From: Arcobacter vandammei
GTDB taxonomy: Bacteria > Campylobacterota > Campylobacteria > Campylobacterales > Arcobacteraceae
Assembly (NCBI RefSeq): GCF_016106035.1
Contig: NZ_JADKPZ010000011.1
Location: 1 to 64,000 of the forward strand
Direction: 5' to 3'
Length of the DNA: 64,000 bases
In this document: in pieces, positions 26,179 through 36,122 of the stretch
Numbering within the stretch: position 1 is the stretch's first letter
Layout: each line of letters starts with the position of its first letter
Translations under genes and position numbers: made by a program
Notes under the pieces: generated by a model
Told to the model about the DNA's origin: nothing
The model's database searches: none
Seen by the model: the letters and a program-made list of their open reading frames with translations, nothing else

Positions 26179-27174
26179 TTATTTTATTTGTGTTGCTGTA
26201 ATAGCTACTAAGTTTGAAATATCTTCAACTGAACAACCTCTTGAAAGGTCATTTACTGGTTTATTTAAACCTTGGATAATTGGTCCATGAGCTTCTGCAT
26301 TTGCAAATCTTTGAACAAGTTTATATCCAATATTTCCTGCTTGTAAATCAGGGAATACTAAAATATTTGCTTTTCCAGCCACTTTTGAGTTCGGTGCTTT
26401 TTTTACACCAATAGATTCAACGATTGCTGCATCTGCTTGAAGTTCTCCATCAAATTGGAAATCTACATTTCTTGAAGTTAATATTTCACAAGCTTTTGTA
26501 ACTTTATCAACTAATGGATGAGCAGCACTCCCTTTTGTTGAGAAACTAAGCATTGCAACTCTAGGTTCAAGTCCTACTACACTAGCTGCTGTTGCTGCTG
26601 TTGCACTTGCAATATCAGCTAATTGTTCACTTGTTGGTTCAGGAATTACTGCACAATCTGCAAATAAAATTAGACCATTGTCTCCAAATTTACCATCAGC
26701 TGTTTCCATAACAAAAGCTGAAGAAACTGTATTTATTCCAGGAGCTGTTTTAATTACTTGAATAGCAGCTCTTAAAACATCAGAAGTTGGAGAGTTAGAA
26801 CCAGCAACTAAACCGTCAGCATCTCCTAGTCTAACCATCATACAACCAAAAAATCTTGGCTCATTTAACATAATTTCTTTAGCTTCTTCTCTTGAAAGAT
26901 TTTTACTTTTTCTAAGTTCAACTAATTCATCAATATATTTTTCGATATTATCAAATTTTTTTGGATCTATAATTGTTGCACCATCTATTTTTGCACCACA
27001 TTTTGCTGCATCTGCCTTAATTGTATCTTCATTTCCAATTAAGATAACCTTTGCTGTTTTATCATTTAAAACTTGCTCAGTAGCTTTTAAAACTCTTTCA
27101 TCCTCAGATTCAGGAAGAACGATTGCTCTTAAATTTTCTTTAGCTTTACTTTTTATACTATCAATTAAACCCAT
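26179..27174 (-). CDS. pta: Phosphate acetyltransferase (short form)
   Basis: The 331-residue enzyme converts acetyl-CoA and phosphate to acetyl phosphate. It is the short, catalytic-domain-only form, lacking the N-terminal DRTGG part of the long E. coli enzyme. Conserved stretches include IVLPESEDERVLKA, MVRLGDADGLVAGS, AMLSFSTKGSAAHP, ELQADAAI, the VFPDLQAGNIGYKL region and GPIIQGLNKPVNDLSRG. It precedes ackA in the same operon. The 250-base upstream gap to the second ackA shows no further gene. Confidence 0.96.
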   Translation of the reverse strand: MGLIDSIKSKAKENLRAIVLPESEDERVLKATEQVLNDKTAKVILIGNEDTIKADAAKCGAKIDGATIIDPKKFDNIEKYIDELVELRKSKNLSREEAKEIMLNEPRFFGCMMVRLGDADGLVAGSNSPTSDVLRAAIQVIKTAPGINTVSSAFVMETADGKFGDNGLILFADCAVIPEPTSEQLADIASATAATAASVVGLEPRVAMLSFSTKGSAAHPLVDKVTKACEILTSRNVDFQFDGELQADAAIVESIGVKKAPNSKVAGKANILVFPDLQAGNIGYKLVQRFANAEAHGPIIQGLNKPVNDLSRGCSVEDISNLVAITATQIK

Positions 27175-27359
27175 TTTGGTAAATTTTCCTTTCTAAAATT
27201 AAACTTTCAGCAAGGATTATAATTAAGAACAGTAGCAACAAAGTAGCAAGAAAAAAGTGATTTTTTAACTAAAAGAACTATTTTTTGGGATTTAATTAGG
27301 AAAAATATAAATATTCAATGATTTAATTAAGTATTTAAGACATAAATTGAATATAAATT

Positions 27360-27388
27360 GCAATATGTACATTTTTTGTACATATTGC
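27360..27388 (-). terminator. Terminator of the second acetate kinase gene
   Basis: A perfect 12-bp inverted repeat (27360-27371 / 27377-27388) with a TTTTT loop lies 36 bases beyond the stop codon of the ackA paralogue at 27425. The U-tract after it on the minus strand is weak (AATTTATATT), so efficiency is uncertain. Confidence 0.7.
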
Positions 27389-27424
27389 TCAATTTTTAAA
27401 AAGATTTATTTTTGTAACAGTTTA

Positions 27425-28615
27425 CTATTTTCTTACAAGTCTATCTGTATCATTTGCAATAACAAGCTCTTCATTTGTAGGAATTACATAGATTTTTGTT
27501 TTAGAGTTTTTACTATTTATTTCTCTATTTCCTTTTGCTCTTGTAGCATTTTTAGTTTTATCTATTTCAATTCCCATAAACTCTAAACCTTCACAAACTT
27601 TTTCTCTAATTAAATCAGAGTTTTCTCCAATTCCAGCAGTAAAACAAATAGCATCAACGCCGTGCATAAGACCTGCATAAGAACATAGATATTTTTTAAT
27701 TCTATCACATAGCATAGTTATTGCTATTTGTGATCTTTTATCCCCATCATTTGAAGCTTTTATAACTTCTCTTAAATCAGAACTAATTCCAGAAACACCT
27801 AATATTCCAGATTTTTTGTTTAAATAATCTAAAATTTGAGTATGGCTTAAATTCTTTTTCTCCATTAAATATGGAATAACACCTGCATCTATATCTCCAC
27901 TTCTAGTACCCATTACAAGCCCTTCAAGTGGTGTTAATCCCATAGATGTAGCAATTGATTGTCCATCTTTAACAGCACAAACAGATGAACCATTTCCTAA
28001 GTGACAAACTATAACTTTGCTATCTTTTTTATTTAAAATTTTTATAGCTTCTTGTGAAACATAGTAGTGGCTTGTTCCGTGAAATCCATATTTTCTTAAG
28101 TGATGCTCTGTGTAGTCTGCATAAGGAACTGCATATAAAAAGTTTTCTATTGGCATTGTTTGGTGAAATGCTGTATCAAAAGTTACAACATTTGGAACTT
28201 TTGGCATTAGCTCTTTACAAATTTTTACACCCATAATATTTGCAGGGTTATGAAGTGGTGCAAGTGGAATTAAATCTTCAATTTTTTTGATAACTTCATC
28301 ATCAACTAAAACAGACTCTTTAAAATGTTCTCCACCATGAACAACTCTATGTCCAATAGCTTTAATTTCATCAATAGAGTTGATAACCTTTGTTTCATCG
28401 TTTGTAAGAATTCTTAAAACTAACTCAATAGCCTCTTTATGTGTAGGAATTGGTAGTTCAAAAGTTATTTTTTTATTTTCACCAATTTCATGTTTTAAAA
28501 TTCCATCTATTCCAATTCTTTCAACTAAACCACTAGCTTTTAGCTCTTTTGATTTTGTATCTATTAGTTGATATTTTAGTGAAGATGAACCAGCATTTAG
28601 TACGAAAACTAACAT
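27425..28615 (-). CDS. Acetate kinase, second copy
   Basis: A 396-residue acetate kinase with all family marks: MLVFVLNAGSSSLKYQL, GHRVVHGGEHF, FDTAFHQTMP, HLGNGSSVCA and FTAGIGENS. It differs from the pta-linked copy throughout, so this is an established paralogue rather than a fresh duplication. It stands alone between a terminator and the inverted repeat at 28630-28681. It may use acetate or a related short-chain acid such as propionate; the sequence does not decide. Its position at the edge of the symporter block suggests a role in carboxylate uptake. Confidence 0.93.
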   Translation of the reverse strand: MLVFVLNAGSSSLKYQLIDTKSKELKASGLVERIGIDGILKHEIGENKKITFELPIPTHKEAIELVLRILTNDETKVINSIDEIKAIGHRVVHGGEHFKESVLVDDEVIKKIEDLIPLAPLHNPANIMGVKICKELMPKVPNVVTFDTAFHQTMPIENFLYAVPYADYTEHHLRKYGFHGTSHYYVSQEAIKILNKKDSKVIVCHLGNGSSVCAVKDGQSIATSMGLTPLEGLVMGTRSGDIDAGVIPYLMEKKNLSHTQILDYLNKKSGILGVSGISSDLREVIKASNDGDKRSQIAITMLCDRIKKYLCSYAGLMHGVDAICFTAGIGENSDLIREKVCEGLEFMGIEIDKTKNATRAKGNREINSKNSKTKIYVIPTNEELVIANDTDRLVRK

Positions 28616-28629
28616 TCTTATCCTTTAGC

Positions 28630-28681
28630 TTAATTTGATATTAAAATTTTTAATTAATTTTTTGAAATAATATCAAATTAA
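28630..28681. repeat. 14-bp inverted repeat between an exonuclease gene and the second ackA
   Basis: Perfect 14-base arms (28630-28643 and 28668-28681) enclose a 24-nt AT-rich loop. It lies 15 bases upstream of the start codon of the acetate kinase at 27425 and 12 bases after the stop of the exonuclease gene. It could be a terminator of the DUF294-exonuclease transcript, an operator for the kinase gene, or both. Confidence 0.6.
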
Positions 28682-28692
28682 TACTTAAGAGA

Positions 28693-29316
28693 TTACTTAA
28701 TTTTTACATTTGGTGTATTTTTTAGCTTTAGAAAAATCATAGAAGTCATTAAAGCATCGTTAAAAGAGTCATGAATTCCAAAAGCAGGAATCTCAAGTTC
28801 TTGTAAAATAGTATTAAATCTTAAATCAATAAAGCCTTGAGGAATTAACTCTATTTTAAAATCATGGTAAATTTCAGATACTTCAAGAGTTTTATTTGGA
28901 AGATTTATTCCAATTTTTGGTTTTAGATATTTATTTACCATTTTTATATCAAAATCTAAAAAATATCCAACTAAAGTTCTATTTCCTATAAAATCTAAAA
29001 ATTCTAAAATAACATCATCTATATCTAAAGCATCTTCTAAATCGCACTCTCTTATATGATGAACTTTAATAGAGTTCTCATTTAAAGAGCAAAATTTTGG
29101 TTTTACATATCGTACAAATCTTTTACTTGAAACTATTGTATTGTTTTTTATTAAAACAGCACCAATAGAAACTATATCATCAATCTCAGGATTAAGCCCT
29201 GTTGTTTCACAATCAAAACAGATAAACTCATCTTTTATTGGCTCATCAAAAAGATAAGAGTAATTTTCATCTTTTAATGATTTTTTATTAAAATAGTTTT
29301 TTATATTTCTAAACAT
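28693..29316 (-). CDS. DEDDh 3'-5' exonuclease (DnaQ-like), partner of the DUF294 protein
   Basis: The 207-residue protein is an exonuclease-fold enzyme with all catalytic residues in view: Asp35 and Glu37 in FDCETTGLNP, the second Asp in VGYFLDFD, and His/Asp in GIHDSFNDA near the C-terminus. A basic N-terminal stretch precedes the domain. Its start overlaps the end of the DUF294 gene by eight bases, so the two are translationally coupled. It resembles the polymerase III epsilon fold but is encoded far from replication genes and repeats as a pair with DUF294 at 35514. Natural substrate unknown. Confidence 0.85.
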   Translation of the reverse strand: MFRNIKNYFNKKSLKDENYSYLFDEPIKDEFICFDCETTGLNPEIDDIVSIGAVLIKNNTIVSSKRFVRYVKPKFCSLNENSIKVHHIRECDLEDALDIDDVILEFLDFIGNRTLVGYFLDFDIKMVNKYLKPKIGINLPNKTLEVSEIYHDFKIELIPQGFIDLRFNTILQELEIPAFGIHDSFNDALMTSMIFLKLKNTPNVKIK

Positions 29317-31150
29317 AGTTAAGCTTAAAGTGGAATTCTAGCTGTTTTTTAAGTCTATTTACAATTTTAAAAGAGTCTTTTAATAAATCTTTTTCCATTG
29401 TATTTAACTTATTTGGATTTATATAGTTATCTATTTTTTCATTTATATCAAGTTTTTCTAAATTTGATTTTAATTTTAAACTAGTCAAAAAATTAAATGC
29501 CATAATAAGCTCTTTTGCAGTCTCTTTCTCAAAAAAACCTAAGTCAGCCATAGCATTTATTCTTTTTATTGTATTTGTATTTAAAATTTTATTTTGTAGG
29601 CTCAAAGCTCTTATTCCTTGAACTAATATAAAAATTCCACCTCTTTTTATATCTATCTCATCTTTATGATTTTCATCTTTGTTGTTAAATACAAAACCAT
29701 CAAAGAAACCTAAAGGAACATCAAAACTATTAATTACTTTTGCAAAATTTGAATAAAAACTTTGTGAATTTGAAGAGATTTTAAATAAATAAGCTTTTAA
29801 TTCTTTTATCATATTTATATCTCCTGATACACAAAGTGCATCATAAAATATTGCAATATTCATAAAATGATCTCCACTTGGTTCATTTATCCATTTATAA
29901 ATCAAATCTTTAAAATCTTTCTGTTTTCTACACCAATAAGGATTTGAAACCATAATATTTCCTTCACATCTAGGAAAGCCAAAATCTACCAAAGTTTCAG
30001 TGAAATTATGTGTAAATTCTCTTAATTTTTCATCACTAATTGTGCAATCATCAGAGATTATTAAAGCATTATCTTGATCTGTTCTTAAAATTTGTTCAGC
30101 TCTTCCTTCGCTTCCCATAACAACTAAACAAGATTTATCAATTAATTCTGTTGGTGCTAAAAGTTTGTAAAGTTTATCAAGAAGTTTTTTGTTTAATTGA
30201 TTTATTAATTTTGAGATAAACTCAATTTTTACACCTTTTGCATTTAGTGATTTTATAATTTTTATAAATGAGTGTGAAGCCTCTTTTAACTCTTCTAGTG
30301 TTTCAGCTTTTATTATTTGATTTGAAACGGCAAAAGTATTTGTAGCAAAGAAAGATGATAATGATATTTGGTCTAGTATTCCACAAATTTTTCCTTCATC
30401 ATTATTTACAACAACTCTTTTTAAGCCATATTTTGCCATTTGAAGTTGAGCATTAAATAAAAAATCATCTTCATTTATATAAATTAGTCCCTTAGATGCA
30501 ATTTTTACAACCTCTTCATCAAAACTCATTCTGTTTAAAATAACCTTTTGTCTAAAATCTGAATCAGTTACAATATACATCTCTCCATCTTCATCTTTTA
30601 GAAGTAAAGTTGGGATTTTTTCTTGCTTTATTACTTTTGCAGCTTCATAAATAGAAGTTTTACTATCAACTATTACAGCTTTATGAACTGTTGCATCTTT
30701 TACTTTTGCAATCATAATATTTGCCATATCTTTGTTTTTTTCGTGCAAGATATTGTTGTTTAACTTATCAGAAATTGATTGAAAGAAGTAGTTTTCAAGC
30801 TGTTGATTTTGGCTTAAAATAGACATAAATAGCTCTCTTGGAAGAGTATAACATATACTTTCTTGAGCAGTAACAAAGCTATTTTTAGAGAAATTTTTAA
30901 TTAAAGAAGCTGAGTCAAAAATCTCATTTTTTGAATAAACAGCTAAAACTTCATCTTCACTTTTTTCTTGAATTAATCCTTTTAGAATAAAATATAAATA
31001 TTGTGGTTCAGTATGTGAATTTTGAACTACAGTACCCTCTTTGAAATATACAATATCTAAGGCTTCAGCAATATCATCTAATTCATTTAATGTAAGATTT
31101 TCAAAAGGATGAATAGAAGATATAAATTTTTTTTGTTCTTGTAAGCTCAT
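29309..31150 (-). CDS. cNMP-binding/CBS/DUF294 putative nucleotidyltransferase
   Basis: The 613-residue soluble protein has a cyclic-nucleotide-binding-like domain (about 14-130), a CBS pair (about 150-272), a DUF294 nucleotidyltransferase domain with GSEGRAEQILRTDQDNALI at 346-364, and a helical DUF294 C-terminal domain (about 470-610). The GS...TDQD pattern is that of GlnD/GlnE-like nucleotidyltransferases, so it may nucleotidylate a protein or make a small nucleotide in response to ligands bound by its sensor domains. It lies after an ActP-DUF485 pair and is coupled to an exonuclease. Activity is inferred. Confidence 0.88.
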   Translation of the reverse strand: MSLQEQKKFISSIHPFENLTLNELDDIAEALDIVYFKEGTVVQNSHTEPQYLYFILKGLIQEKSEDEVLAVYSKNEIFDSASLIKNFSKNSFVTAQESICYTLPRELFMSILSQNQQLENYFFQSISDKLNNNILHEKNKDMANIMIAKVKDATVHKAVIVDSKTSIYEAAKVIKQEKIPTLLLKDEDGEMYIVTDSDFRQKVILNRMSFDEEVVKIASKGLIYINEDDFLFNAQLQMAKYGLKRVVVNNDEGKICGILDQISLSSFFATNTFAVSNQIIKAETLEELKEASHSFIKIIKSLNAKGVKIEFISKLINQLNKKLLDKLYKLLAPTELIDKSCLVVMGSEGRAEQILRTDQDNALIISDDCTISDEKLREFTHNFTETLVDFGFPRCEGNIMVSNPYWCRKQKDFKDLIYKWINEPSGDHFMNIAIFYDALCVSGDINMIKELKAYLFKISSNSQSFYSNFAKVINSFDVPLGFFDGFVFNNKDENHKDEIDIKRGGIFILVQGIRALSLQNKILNTNTIKRINAMADLGFFEKETAKELIMAFNFLTSLKLKSNLEKLDINEKIDNYINPNKLNTMEKDLLKDSFKIVNRLKKQLEFHFKLNYV

Positions 31151-31171
31151 ATTTTCTCCTAAAAAGATTAT

Positions 31172-31200
31172 AAAATAAAGGACTTTAAGCCCTTTATTTT
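31172..31200 (-). terminator. Terminator between actP and the DUF294 gene
   Basis: A 10-bp perfect stem (31172-31181 / 31191-31200) with a 9-nt loop begins two bases beyond the actP stop codon. On the minus strand it is followed by ATAATCTTTTT. It may be a partial terminator that lowers transcription into the downstream DUF294-exonuclease pair. Confidence 0.65.
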
Positions 31201-31201
31201 G

Positions 31202-32869
31202 TTAGTGTGAAACAGCTCCAGCTGATCCAATTCCTGTATTTGCTCTAATATTTTGAGCTCTAAATTTAGCTCTATCATTTTTTGCTCTTTGTGAGTTATC
31301 AGTAATACTAAATAACCAAATACCAACAAATGCAACTGTAACAGAGAATAGTGCAGGGTGTGCATATGGGAAAATAGCTTCTTTATTTCCTAAAATTTGT
31401 ACCCAAACATTTGGTCCTAGAATTACAAGTGCAACAGCAGTAAATAATCCCATAAATCCACCAATAAATGCCCCTCTTGTTGTAAGTTTAGACCAATAAA
31501 TTGATAAGAATAGAATAGGGAAGTTAGCAGATGCTGCAATTCCAAATGCCAATCCAACCATATATGCAATATTTTGTGATTCAAATGCAATTCCTAAAAC
31601 TACACCTATAATTCCAATTATAATAACAGTAATTTTAGATATTTTAACAACTTTTTCATCACTTGCATTTGGATTTATAACATTTGCATAAATATCGTGA
31701 GAAATAGCACTAGCACCTGCAAGTGTAAGACCTGATACAACTGCTAAAATTGTAGCAAAAGCAACAGCAGATATAAATCCTAAGAAAGCATTTCCACCTA
31801 ACATATGTGATAAGTGAACAGATGCCATATTAGATCCACCAAATAAAGCTCCACCAGCCATATATGCTTTTGCATCAACAAAGTATTGAGCACCTGCATC
31901 TGTATTTAAAAAGGCAATTGCTCCAAATCCAACAATAGTAATAATTACCCAGAAATATGCTACAAATCCAGTTGCATAAACTACAGATTTTCTAGCTTCT
32001 TTTGCATTTCCAACTGTAAAGAATCTCATAAGAACGTGAGGTAAACCAGCAGTTCCAAGCATTAAAGCCATTCCAAGAGAAATAGCAGAGATAGGATCAG
32101 ATAAGAATCCACCTGGTTTTAAAATATCTTCACCTTTATTATGATTCTCAACAGCTTGAACAGCAAGTGCTTCAAAGTTAAAGTTAAAGTGCCATAAAAC
32201 CATAATAGCCATAAATGAAACTCCAGATAGAAGTAATACAGCTTTAATAATTTGTACCCAAGTTGTTGCTAACATTCCACCAAAAGTTACATAAATAATC
32301 ATTAAAGCTCCAACTAAGAATACAGCATAGATATACTCCATTCCAAAAAGAATTTGAATTAGTTTTCCAGCTCCAACCATTTGAGCAATTAGATATAAAA
32401 CAACAACTGAAAGTGAACCAAATGCAGCTAAAGTTCTAATCTCTTTTTGACCTAATCTATATGCAGCAATATCAGCAAAAGTAAATTTACCTAAGTTTCT
32501 TAATTTTTCTGCCATAAAGAATAGAATAATTGGCCAACCAACTAAAAATGAAACGGCATAGATAACTCCATCATAACCATTCATATAAATAAGTCCAGAA
32601 ACTCCAAGGAATGCAGCAGCACTCATATAATCTCCAGCAATTGCTAAACCATTTTGAAAACCTGTAATTCCTCCACCAGCAGTATAGAAATCATTTGCAG
32701 ATTTTGTTTTTCTTGCAGCCCAAAAAGTAATTCCTAAAGTACCAGCAATAAATACAAAAAACATAATAATTGCAGGTAAATTTAAATCTCTTTTCCCTTC
32801 AAAAGTTGCATCACCTGCAGCAAATGCCCATAATGCAAAAATAGATAATAGTGCTAAAACTCTTAACAT
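31202..32869 (-). CDS. actP: Cation/acetate symporter ActP (copy 1)
   Basis: The 555-residue membrane protein of the sodium:solute symporter family has about 13 hydrophobic segments. It shows the ActP marks: [64 protein letters not shown], and [12 protein letters not shown]. It should import acetate or a similar short carboxylate with sodium. The start overlaps the stop of its DUF485 partner by one base. A close paralogue lies at 33421, indicating duplication of the DUF485-actP unit. Confidence 0.92.
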   Translation of the reverse strand: MLRVLALLSIFALWAFAAGDATFEGKRDLNLPAIIMFFVFIAGTLGITFWAARKTKSANDFYTAGGGITGFQNGLAIAGDYMSAAAFLGVSGLIYMNGYDGVIYAVSFLVGWPIILFFMAEKLRNLGKFTFADIAAYRLGQKEIRTLAAFGSLSVVVLYLIAQMVGAGKLIQILFGMEYIYAVFLVGALMIIYVTFGGMLATTWVQIIKAVLLLSGVSFMAIMVLWHFNFNFEALAVQAVENHNKGEDILKPGGFLSDPISAISLGMALMLGTAGLPHVLMRFFTVGNAKEARKSVVYATGFVAYFWVIITIVGFGAIAFLNTDAGAQYFVDAKAYMAGGALFGGSNMASVHLSHMLGGNAFLGFISAVAFATILAVVSGLTLAGASAISHDIYANVINPNASDEKVVKISKITVIIIGIIGVVLGIAFESQNIAYMVGLAFGIAASANFPILFLSIYWSKLTTRGAFIGGFMGLFTAVALVILGPNVWVQILGNKEAIFPYAHPALFSVTVAFVGIWLFSITDNSQRAKNDRAKFRAQNIRANTGIGSAGAVSH

Positions 32870-33186
32870 TATAATAAATCCTTTACATCTCTTTTTATTT
32901 GGTTAGTTAAATCTTCAAACTCTGTATTTGCTCTTCTTACATAGATTAAAGTTGTAATAAAACTAATAACCAAAATAGCTAATGCAATTGGAAATGCAAT
33001 TGTTGTAACATATCCTTCTGCAACTTTTGCTGAAAATAGCTCTTTGTTAAAAGCAATAATAGTTATGTAAGAATAAAACATAACTAAAACAAAAATTCCA
33101 AGTTTCAATGAAAAGCTATTTCTTTTTGAAACTAACTCTTTATATTTTGGATTTTCTTCAATCCTATCAACTAATTTCTCGTTCAT
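32869..33186 (-). CDS. DUF485 small membrane protein (YjcH-like), partner of ActP
   Basis: The 105-residue protein has a cytoplasmic N-terminus with the conserved [15 protein letters not shown], then two membrane segments (about 27-47 and 61-82), and a charged tail. DUF485 proteins are almost always encoded just upstream of actP, as in yjcH-actP of E. coli, and are thought to assist the symporter. Here the two genes overlap by one base. A paralogue accompanies the second actP at 35064. Confidence 0.9.
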   Translation of the reverse strand: MNEKLVDRIEENPKYKELVSKRNSFSLKLGIFVLVMFYSYITIIAFNKELFSAKVAEGYVTTIAFPIALAILVISFITTLIYVRRANTEFEDLTNQIKRDVKDLL

Positions 33187-33387
33187 TCTCCGACCTTTTT
33201 TTGACTTTTTGTAATTAAAAAAATAATTAACAAAAGATAAACAATTATACTTAGTTATTGGAATTTTACGAAGAATTAAACAAAAAATGGATTTAAAAAT
33301 TGTAGAAAAATTGTAGAATAGTAACAGAAAAATAATATTTTAATTATTAAAATTAATTATATTTCTTAAGATTAAATTTATAAAAAA

Positions 33388-33415
33388 TTACTAAAGAGAT
33401 TTCTCTCTTTAGTAA
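33388..33415 (-). terminator. Intrinsic terminator of the second actP
   Basis: A perfect 12-bp stem (33388-33399 / 33404-33415) with loop TTTC lies five bases after the actP stop. On the minus strand it is followed by an uninterrupted T-run, the complement of AAAAAA at 33382-33387. This is a textbook intrinsic terminator. The remaining 200 bases up to the DUF485 start at 33186 hold the promoter region of the first actP unit; no gene was seen. Confidence 0.93.
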
Positions 33416-33420
33416 AGGTT

Positions 33421-35064
33421 TTAGTGATCAACAGCTCCGTCAGCTCCGATACCAGTTTCAGCTCTAATTCTTTGAGCTTCAAATCCTGATTTGTCTTCAG
33501 TTGCTCTTGCTGAACTATCAGTAATCGAGAAGAACCAGATACTAATAAATGCAGCAGTAATCGAGAATAATGCAGGTTGTGTATAAGGGAATATTGCCGC
33601 TTCAAAGTGGAATATATCAACCCATACAGTTTTACTTAATACAACTAGAACGATAGCTGTAAGAAGACCAATGAATCCACCAATAAATGCTCCTCTAGTA
33701 GTCAATTTAGACCAGTAGATTGAAAGAATTAAGATTGGGAAGTTAGCAGATGCTGCAATAGCGAATGCTAGACCAACCATGAATGCAATGTTTTGGTTTT
33801 CAAATGCAAATCCTAAAAGAATAGCAACAATACCAATAACTAAAACAGTTCTTTTTGAAACTTTCATCTCTTCAGCATCTGTAGCTTGACCTTTTCTAAT
33901 AACGATTGCATATAAATCGTGTGCAATAGAGTTAGAAGCAGCAAGTGTAAGACCAGCAACAACCGCTAAGATTGTAGCAAATGAAACAGCTGCAATAAAT
34001 CCTAAGAAAATATCTCCACCAACAGCTTGTGATAAGTGAACAGCTGCCATATTAGCTCCACCAATGATACCTTTAAAGTCAATTACACCATCTTTAAAGT
34101 AAACAGCACCTTCGCTTAATAAGAAAACAACAGCACCTAAACCAACAACTCCAATGATTAAGTAGAAGTAACCAATGAATGCAGTTGCCCAAACAACAGA
34201 TTTTCTAGCTTCTCTTGCATTTCCAACTGTAAAGAATCTCATAAGAATATGAGGTAAACCAGCAGTTCCTAGCATTAAAGCAAGTCCTAAAGAAACAGCA
34301 GAAACTGGATCAGATACGAATGGACCTGGTTTTAAAATAGCATCACCTTTTGGGTGCATACTTACAGCTTCAGCTGCTAAGTTACCAAATGAGAAACCAT
34401 AGTGAGAAAGTACCATTATAGCAATGAATGTTACTCCTGATAAAAGTAATACAGCTTTAATAATTTGTACCCATGTAGTAGCAAGCATTCCACCAAATGT
34501 TACGTAAACAATCATTAATGCACCAACTATTACAACAGACCAAGCGTAAGGAATATGGAATAATAATTCAATTAATTTTCCAGCTCCAACCATTTGAGCA
34601 ATTAAGTAGAAAGTAACAACTGTTAAAGAACCAAATGCAGCAAGAATTCTGATTTTTTGCTCATCTAATCTATATGCAGCAATATCTGTAAAGTTGAATT
34701 TACCTAAATTTCTTAATTTTTCAGCCATTAAGAAAAGAATAATTGGCCAACCAACAAGGAAACCAATAGCATAAATCATACCATCAAATCCGTGTAAGAA
34801 AATCATTCCAGAAATACCTAAGAATGAAGCAGCACTCATATAATCTCCAGCAATTGCTAGACCATTTTGGAATCCTGAAATTCCTCCACCTGCTGTATAG
34901 AAATCTTGTGCAGATTTTGTTTTACTAGCAGCCCATTTTGTAATACCCATAGTAGCAACTATGAATACAAAGAACATAATAACAGCAGGAATATTCACTG
35001 CTCCACCATCAGATGCAAATAGTGCTAATGATGATAATCCTAATAAAGATAGTATTTTTAACAT
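33421..35064 (-). CDS. Cation/acetate symporter ActP (copy 2)
   Basis: A 547-residue sodium:solute symporter closely similar to the one at 31202. It shows [63 protein letters not shown] and [12 protein letters not shown]. It starts with a short signal-like hydrophobic segment. It should take up acetate or a related monocarboxylate. Its unit contains only DUF485 and actP and ends in a strong terminator, so it lacks the DUF294-exonuclease pair found downstream of the other two symporters in this block. Confidence 0.92.
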   Translation of the reverse strand: MLKILSLLGLSSLALFASDGGAVNIPAVIMFFVFIVATMGITKWAASKTKSAQDFYTAGGGISGFQNGLAIAGDYMSAASFLGISGMIFLHGFDGMIYAIGFLVGWPIILFLMAEKLRNLGKFNFTDIAAYRLDEQKIRILAAFGSLTVVTFYLIAQMVGAGKLIELLFHIPYAWSVVIVGALMIVYVTFGGMLATTWVQIIKAVLLLSGVTFIAIMVLSHYGFSFGNLAAEAVSMHPKGDAILKPGPFVSDPVSAVSLGLALMLGTAGLPHILMRFFTVGNAREARKSVVWATAFIGYFYLIIGVVGLGAVVFLLSEGAVYFKDGVIDFKGIIGGANMAAVHLSQAVGGDIFLGFIAAVSFATILAVVAGLTLAASNSIAHDLYAIVIRKGQATDAEEMKVSKRTVLVIGIVAILLGFAFENQNIAFMVGLAFAIAASANFPILILSIYWSKLTTRGAFIGGFIGLLTAIVLVVLSKTVWVDIFHFEAAIFPYTQPALFSITAAFISIWFFSITDSSARATEDKSGFEAQRIRAETGIGADGAVDH

Positions 35065-35375
35065 TATAAAATATCCTTTACATCATTTTTAATAGAAGTT
35101 TCTAAGTCTTCAAACTCACCATTTGCTCTTACAACATAAATTACAGTTGTAATAAAAGCAATTAAGATGATTGTTACAGCAATAGGCCATGCAACAGTCA
35201 TAACTTCACCAACTTTTGTAGCGAAAAACTCTTTATTAAATGCGATAGTTAATACGAAACCGTAGTAAATTACCAACATAAAGATTGCTAATTTAATAGC
35301 AAAAGAACTTCTTTTTGAAATAAGTTCTTTGTATTTAGGATTAGCTTTAATCCTTTCTACTAATTCTTTATTCAT
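35064..35375 (-). CDS. DUF485 small membrane protein, partner of the second ActP
   Basis: This 103-residue protein has two membrane helices and the conserved N-terminal [24 protein letters not shown]. The frame can be extended to 35432, but the ATG at 35375 has AGGAG about seven bases upstream and gives the same N-terminus as the paralogue at 32869. It overlaps the actP start by one base. DUF485 proteins accompany ActP in many proteobacteria and probably form part of the transporter. Confidence 0.9.
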   Translation of the reverse strand: MNKELVERIKANPKYKELISKRSSFAIKLAIFMLVIYYGFVLTIAFNKEFFATKVGEVMTVAWPIAVTIILIAFITTVIYVVRANGEFEDLETSIKNDVKDIL

Positions 35376-35474
35376 TTTTTCTCCTAAAATAAGATTCATT
35401 GAAATAGTAAAATATCTTAGTTGCAAAAACATAGCATTTTAAAAAATAATGAAAAAAAAGTGAAATAATTGTAG

Positions 35475-35497
35475 AAATAGCGATAAAATCGCTATTT
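35475..35497 (-). terminator. Terminator after the second exonuclease gene
   Basis: A perfect 10-bp stem AAATAGCGAT / ATCGCTATTT with an AAA loop lies 16 bases after the exonuclease stop codon. Relatively GC-rich for this genome. It closes the four-gene unit DUF4212-symporter-DUF294-exonuclease and separates it from the DUF485-actP unit. Confidence 0.82.
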
Positions 35498-35513
35498 TAA
35501 GTGAGAAAAATAT

Positions 35514-36122
35514 TTATTTTGAAATCTCTTTTAGCTTTAAAAACATCATAGCAGTCATAATTGCATCATTTAAAGCATCATGTTTTCCTAAAAAAGGAAT
35601 ATTTAAATATTTCATAATAGTATCAAATTTAAGGTCTAAGAAACCATTGTTTGCTATTTTTTTTCTATGGTCATAATATATTCCAGATACTTCAATAGCT
35701 TGATTTGGAAGTTTTACACCAATAATTTTTTTTGTATATTTAGAAATCATTGCCATATCAAAATCTATATAGTAACCAACTATTGGTCGAGGTCCTATAA
35801 AGTTAAGAAGCTGAAAAATTGCAATTTCTGGTTCAAGAGCATTTTCTAAGTCAGTTTGTCTTAAATGGTGAATTTTTATTGATTCAGGGTTTATTAACTT
35901 TGATGGTTTAACAAAAATATTAAATGTTTGTCTCATTAATATCTTATTGTCTTTTATTAAAACAGCACCAATAGAGAGTATTTCATCATTCTTTGGATTA
36001 AGTCCAGTTGTTTCACAATCAAGACTTACATACTCATTTGGTGGTGGAACATCAAATAAAGTTTCAAATCTTTTGCTTTTTAGCTTTTTCTTCTCTAAAT
36101 TTCGTAAAATATTCTTAAACAT
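35514..36122 (-). CDS. DEDDh 3'-5' exonuclease, second copy of the DUF294 partner
   Basis: The 202-residue paralogue of the exonuclease at 28693 keeps the catalytic set: LDCETTGLNP, VGYYIDFD and GKHDALNDA. The spacing and the basic N-terminus (LEKKKLKSKRFE) match the first copy. Its start overlaps the stop of the DUF294 gene by one base. The conserved pairing with DUF294 suggests it acts on a nucleotide product or on an RNA/DNA linked to the nucleotidyltransferase; a housekeeping role in replication is less likely. No experimental function is known to me. Confidence 0.85.
   Translation of the reverse strand: MFKNILRNLEKKKLKSKRFETLFDVPPPNEYVSLDCETTGLNPKNDEILSIGAVLIKDNKILMRQTFNIFVKPSKLINPESIKIHHLRQTDLENALEPEIAIFQLLNFIGPRPIVGYYIDFDMAMISKYTKKIIGVKLPNQAIEVSGIYYDHRKKIANNGFLDLKFDTIMKYLNIPFLGKHDALNDAIMTAMMFLKLKEISK

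Noticed and set aside
35376-35432. Longer start of the second DUF485 gene
   Set aside because: The extra 19 residues are absent from the paralogue and the ATG at 35375 has AGGAG upstream.
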